This document shows positions 21,557-23,404 of a DNA stretch of 23,404 bases, piece after piece. The stretch covers positions 1 through 23,404 of the forward strand of contig JAAZLY010000150.1 of NCBI GenBank assembly GCA_012799115.1, read 5' to 3'. The translations under genes were made by a program, and so were the position numbers. Source of the stretch: Bacillota bacterium. Its GTDB lineage: Bacteria > Bacillota > Limnochordia > Darwinibacteriales > Darwinibacteriaceae. The notes beneath the pieces were generated by a model that ran no database searches, was not told where the DNA came from, and worked only from the letters and a program-made list of their open reading frames with translations. How positions within the stretch are numbered: the first letter of the stretch is position 1; each line of letters begins with the position of its first letter.

Positions 21557-23404
21557 GGTCCCCATCCTCCTTTGCGATCTTCTGTTGCCAAAGGACTAGT
21601 GTCTGTAACGCCTCAAGGGGCGTAAGATTGTTTAGATCGAGAGCCAAGAGCTCTTCTTCAAGACCGCTTGCGGCCGTCTCGGCGTCTGTGTCCAAGTGAG
21701 ATGTGTCGTAATCTAAGGTCTTAAACAGATCGAGTTGCTTGGGTCCATTTCCCCTGGTCTCTAAGTCCTCCAAGAGATTCAGGGAACGGCGGATGACCGA
21801 ACGAGGCATGCCGGCCATGCGGGCTACGTTAATTCCGTAGCTGCGATCCGTACTTCCCCTTGATACACGGTGCAAGAAAAAAATGTCTCCGGCCTTCTCT
21901 TCCACCTCTACACGATAGGTGACCAGTCTCTTCAACGTGTATTCTAGGGACGTTAACTCGTGGAAATGGGTGGAAAACAAGGTCCGTGCCTTGATCTTGG
22001 CATGGATGTGTTCGATAACAGCTTGCGCTATGGCCATCCCGTCGAAGGTGCTAGTGCCCCTTCCAAGCTCATCAAGGATAATCAAGGACCGTTCGGTCGC
22101 GTGGAGTAATAACTCTGCGGTCTCAGAACACTCTACCATAAATGTGCTTTGGCCGGTACTCAAGTCATCGGAGGCACCGATCCGGGTAAAAATGCGATCT
22201 ACTAGGCCGATCTCGGCATCCTCGGCGGGAATGAAGCTTCCCATCTGAGCCATAATGACAAGCAAGGCGATCTGTCTCAGATAGGTGCTCTTACCTGCCA
22301 TGTTTGGACCTGTGAGCAAGATAATCTGCTGATCTTCATTAAAGAAAACGTCATTGGGAACAAAGCTACCTTCAAGGGCCTCGATCACTGGATGACGACC
22401 TTGTTTGATGACGAGCCCCTGTCCATCTGACATCCGCGGACGAACAAAGTTGTGCCTTACAGCGGCCTGGGCCAAACTCTGGTAGACGTCTAGGTTCGCA
22501 AGAATGTGCGCGTTCTTTTGGATTGCGTCGACGTGGCTCTGTACTTCTTGACGCAATTCGAGGAACAGCTCATATTCGAGTTCCTTGATACGTTCATCGG
22601 CCCCTAGGACTAATGCCTCTTGTTCTTTGAGTTCAGGCGTGATGTAGCGCTCGGCATTAGCCAAGGTTTGTTTGCGTTGATAGTCTTCGGGTACTAGATG
22701 ACTGTTCGCATGTGTTACCTCAAGGTAGTAGCCGAAGACACGATTATAACCGACTTTGAGAGACTTGATCCCCGTGCGCTCCCGCTCAGTGGCTTCAAGT
22801 TCACGGATCCAGTCTTTGCCCCCACTCCTCGCTTGGCGAAGCTTGTCAAGTTCTTGATTGTACCCATCCCTAATGAGATTTCCATCCCGCAGTGTGATAG
22901 CAGGTTCATCAACTAGAGCATGATCGACGAGCTCCACAAAGTGCGTGAGGGGATTAAGTTCCTGGGCCAAAGTCTTGAGTAACTCTGTCGATTCTTGGGC
23001 AAAAAGGCTTTGAATGTCTGGAATCTGGCTCAAGGACGTTACTAGGGACTTGAGATCCCTTGCGTTTCCATTGCCAGTCACCAAACGACCAAGCAGACGC
23101 TCCAAATCATAAACGGCATCAAGTTTAGCCACCAGGTCAAGTCTGAGGGCTGTCTGTTCTAGCAGTGACTCCACTGCATCAAGTCTCGCCTCGATAATTT
23201 CTCGGTTGAGCAGGGGTTTTTCCAAGTAAGAACGCAATAAGCGGGCACCCATGCCCGTGACTGTATAATCAAGGATGCTTAGAAGCGAACCGGATTTTCT
23301 ACCTTCCCGAATCGTCTTCGTTAGTTCAAGATTGTCACGACTATGGCCATCAATTTGTAGATATTGATCGATTCGATAACTCCTTATGGTCCGAATATGG
23401 CTCA
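21543..23404 (-). CDS. mutS: DNA mismatch repair protein MutS (5' end outside window)
   Basis: About 620 C-terminal codons of MutS are visible; the gene continues beyond the right edge, so the mismatch-binding N-terminal domain with its Phe-x-Glu motif is out of view. Seen are the connector and lever domains (TVTGMGARLLRSYLEKPL), the clamp, and the ATPase: Walker A TGPNMAGKST, the DELGRGTSTFDG Walker B/signature region and FSTHFHELT. The C-terminal tail NNLTPLEALQTLVLWQQK is the usual helix-rich end. The in-frame ATG at 23252 is internal, as reading continues upstream with LELTKTIREGRKSGSLLSIL. It overlaps mutL by 14 bp and heads the visible minus-strand block. Confidence 0.97.
   Translation of the reverse strand, partial: SHIRTIRSYRIDQYLQIDGHSRDNLELTKTIREGRKSGSLLSILDYTVTGMGARLLRSYLEKPLLNREIIEARLDAVESLLEQTALRLDLVAKLDAVYDLERLLGRLVTGNGNARDLKSLVTSLSQIPDIQSLFAQESTELLKTLAQELNPLTHFVELVDHALVDEPAITLRDGNLIRDGYNQELDKLRQARSGGKDWIRELEATERERTGIKSLKVGYNRVFGYYLEVTHANSHLVPEDYQRKQTLANAERYITPELKEQEALVLGADERIKELEYELFLELRQEVQSHVDAIQKNAHILANLDVYQSLAQAAVRHNFVRPRMSDGQGLVIKQGRHPVIEALEGSFVPNDVFFNEDQQIILLTGPNMAGKSTYLRQIALLVIMAQMGSFIPAEDAEIGLVDRIFTRIGASDDLSTGQSTFMVECSETAELLLHATERSLIILDELGRGTSTFDGMAIAQAVIEHIHAKIKARTLFSTHFHELTSLEYTLKRLVTYRVEVEEKAGDIFFLHRVSRGSTDRSYGINVARMAGMPRSVIRRSLNLLEDLETRGNGPKQLDLFKTLDYDTSHLDTDAETAASGLEEELLALDLNNLTPLEALQTLVLWQQKIAKEDGDHDAD

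Overview
The window reads as a chromosomal segment of an endospore-forming Bacillota (Firmicutes). The evidence is two CotF-type spore coat genes, spoVK, a DUF2600 (YtpB-like) terpene synthase, strong AGGAGG ribosome-binding sites, sigma-A type TTGACA/TATAAT promoters, a T-box leader, a lexA/yneA-type divergent SOS pair and a mutS-mutL-miaA-spoVK-ynbB order resembling Bacillus. Lineage below phylum cannot be fixed from the sequence alone. The use of PduL as phosphotransacylase fits an anaerobic or fermentative member.

Layout. 1-1557: the C-terminal half of a polyprenyl diphosphate synthase (remnant) abuts, tail to tail with no spacer, a YtpB-like tetraprenyl-beta-curcumene synthase. 1812-1929: tRNA-Trp with a clear promoter. 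2004-4585: a two-gene unit pduL-tkt. 4649-5370: a spore coat pair on the minus strand. 5551-8567, plus strand: a DUF438/hemerythrin/PAS sensor-like protein, a DEDDh exonuclease with a C-terminal zinc ribbon, thioredoxin behind a CsoR/CstR-like operator, initiator tRNA-Met with promoter and terminator, and a MutT-type Nudix hydrolase. 8508-9350: degV, whose 3' end overlaps the Nudix gene antisense. 9449-9723: a complete T-box leader with a UGG (Trp) specifier. It does not abut an aminoacyl-tRNA synthetase gene: a minus-strand NagD-like HAD gene (9767-10540) sits between it and trpS (10663-11745).

11843-13078 is a decayed accessory patch: an intact MntA-like nucleotidyltransferase antitoxin gene, a broken hepT toxin gene, a 3' fragment of initiator tRNA, and about 450 bp with only degenerate ORF traces. 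13079-14193: divergent yneA-like and lexA genes share an intergenic region with three LexA-type boxes. 14215-14819: two small uncharacterised minus-strand genes. 14905-23404: a tightly packed minus-strand block mutS (partial), mutL, miaA, spoVK, an 83-residue unknown, ynbB-like PLP enzyme, mgtC-like and surE, ending at a strong terminator.

Functional links visible here: the tRNA-Trp gene ends in GCCA, which is complementary to the UGGC of the T-box bulge, and its CCA anticodon matches the UGG specifier, so tRNA-Trp, T-box and trpS form a logical circuit broken up by the HAD gene. DNA repair and replication quality functions are dense (mutS, mutL, lexA, yneA, Nudix, exonuclease). I found no CRISPR array, no intact insertion sequence and no prophage. 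The most unusual items are the displaced Trp T-box, the operator embedded in the trxA promoter, and the tRNA/toxin-antitoxin debris.
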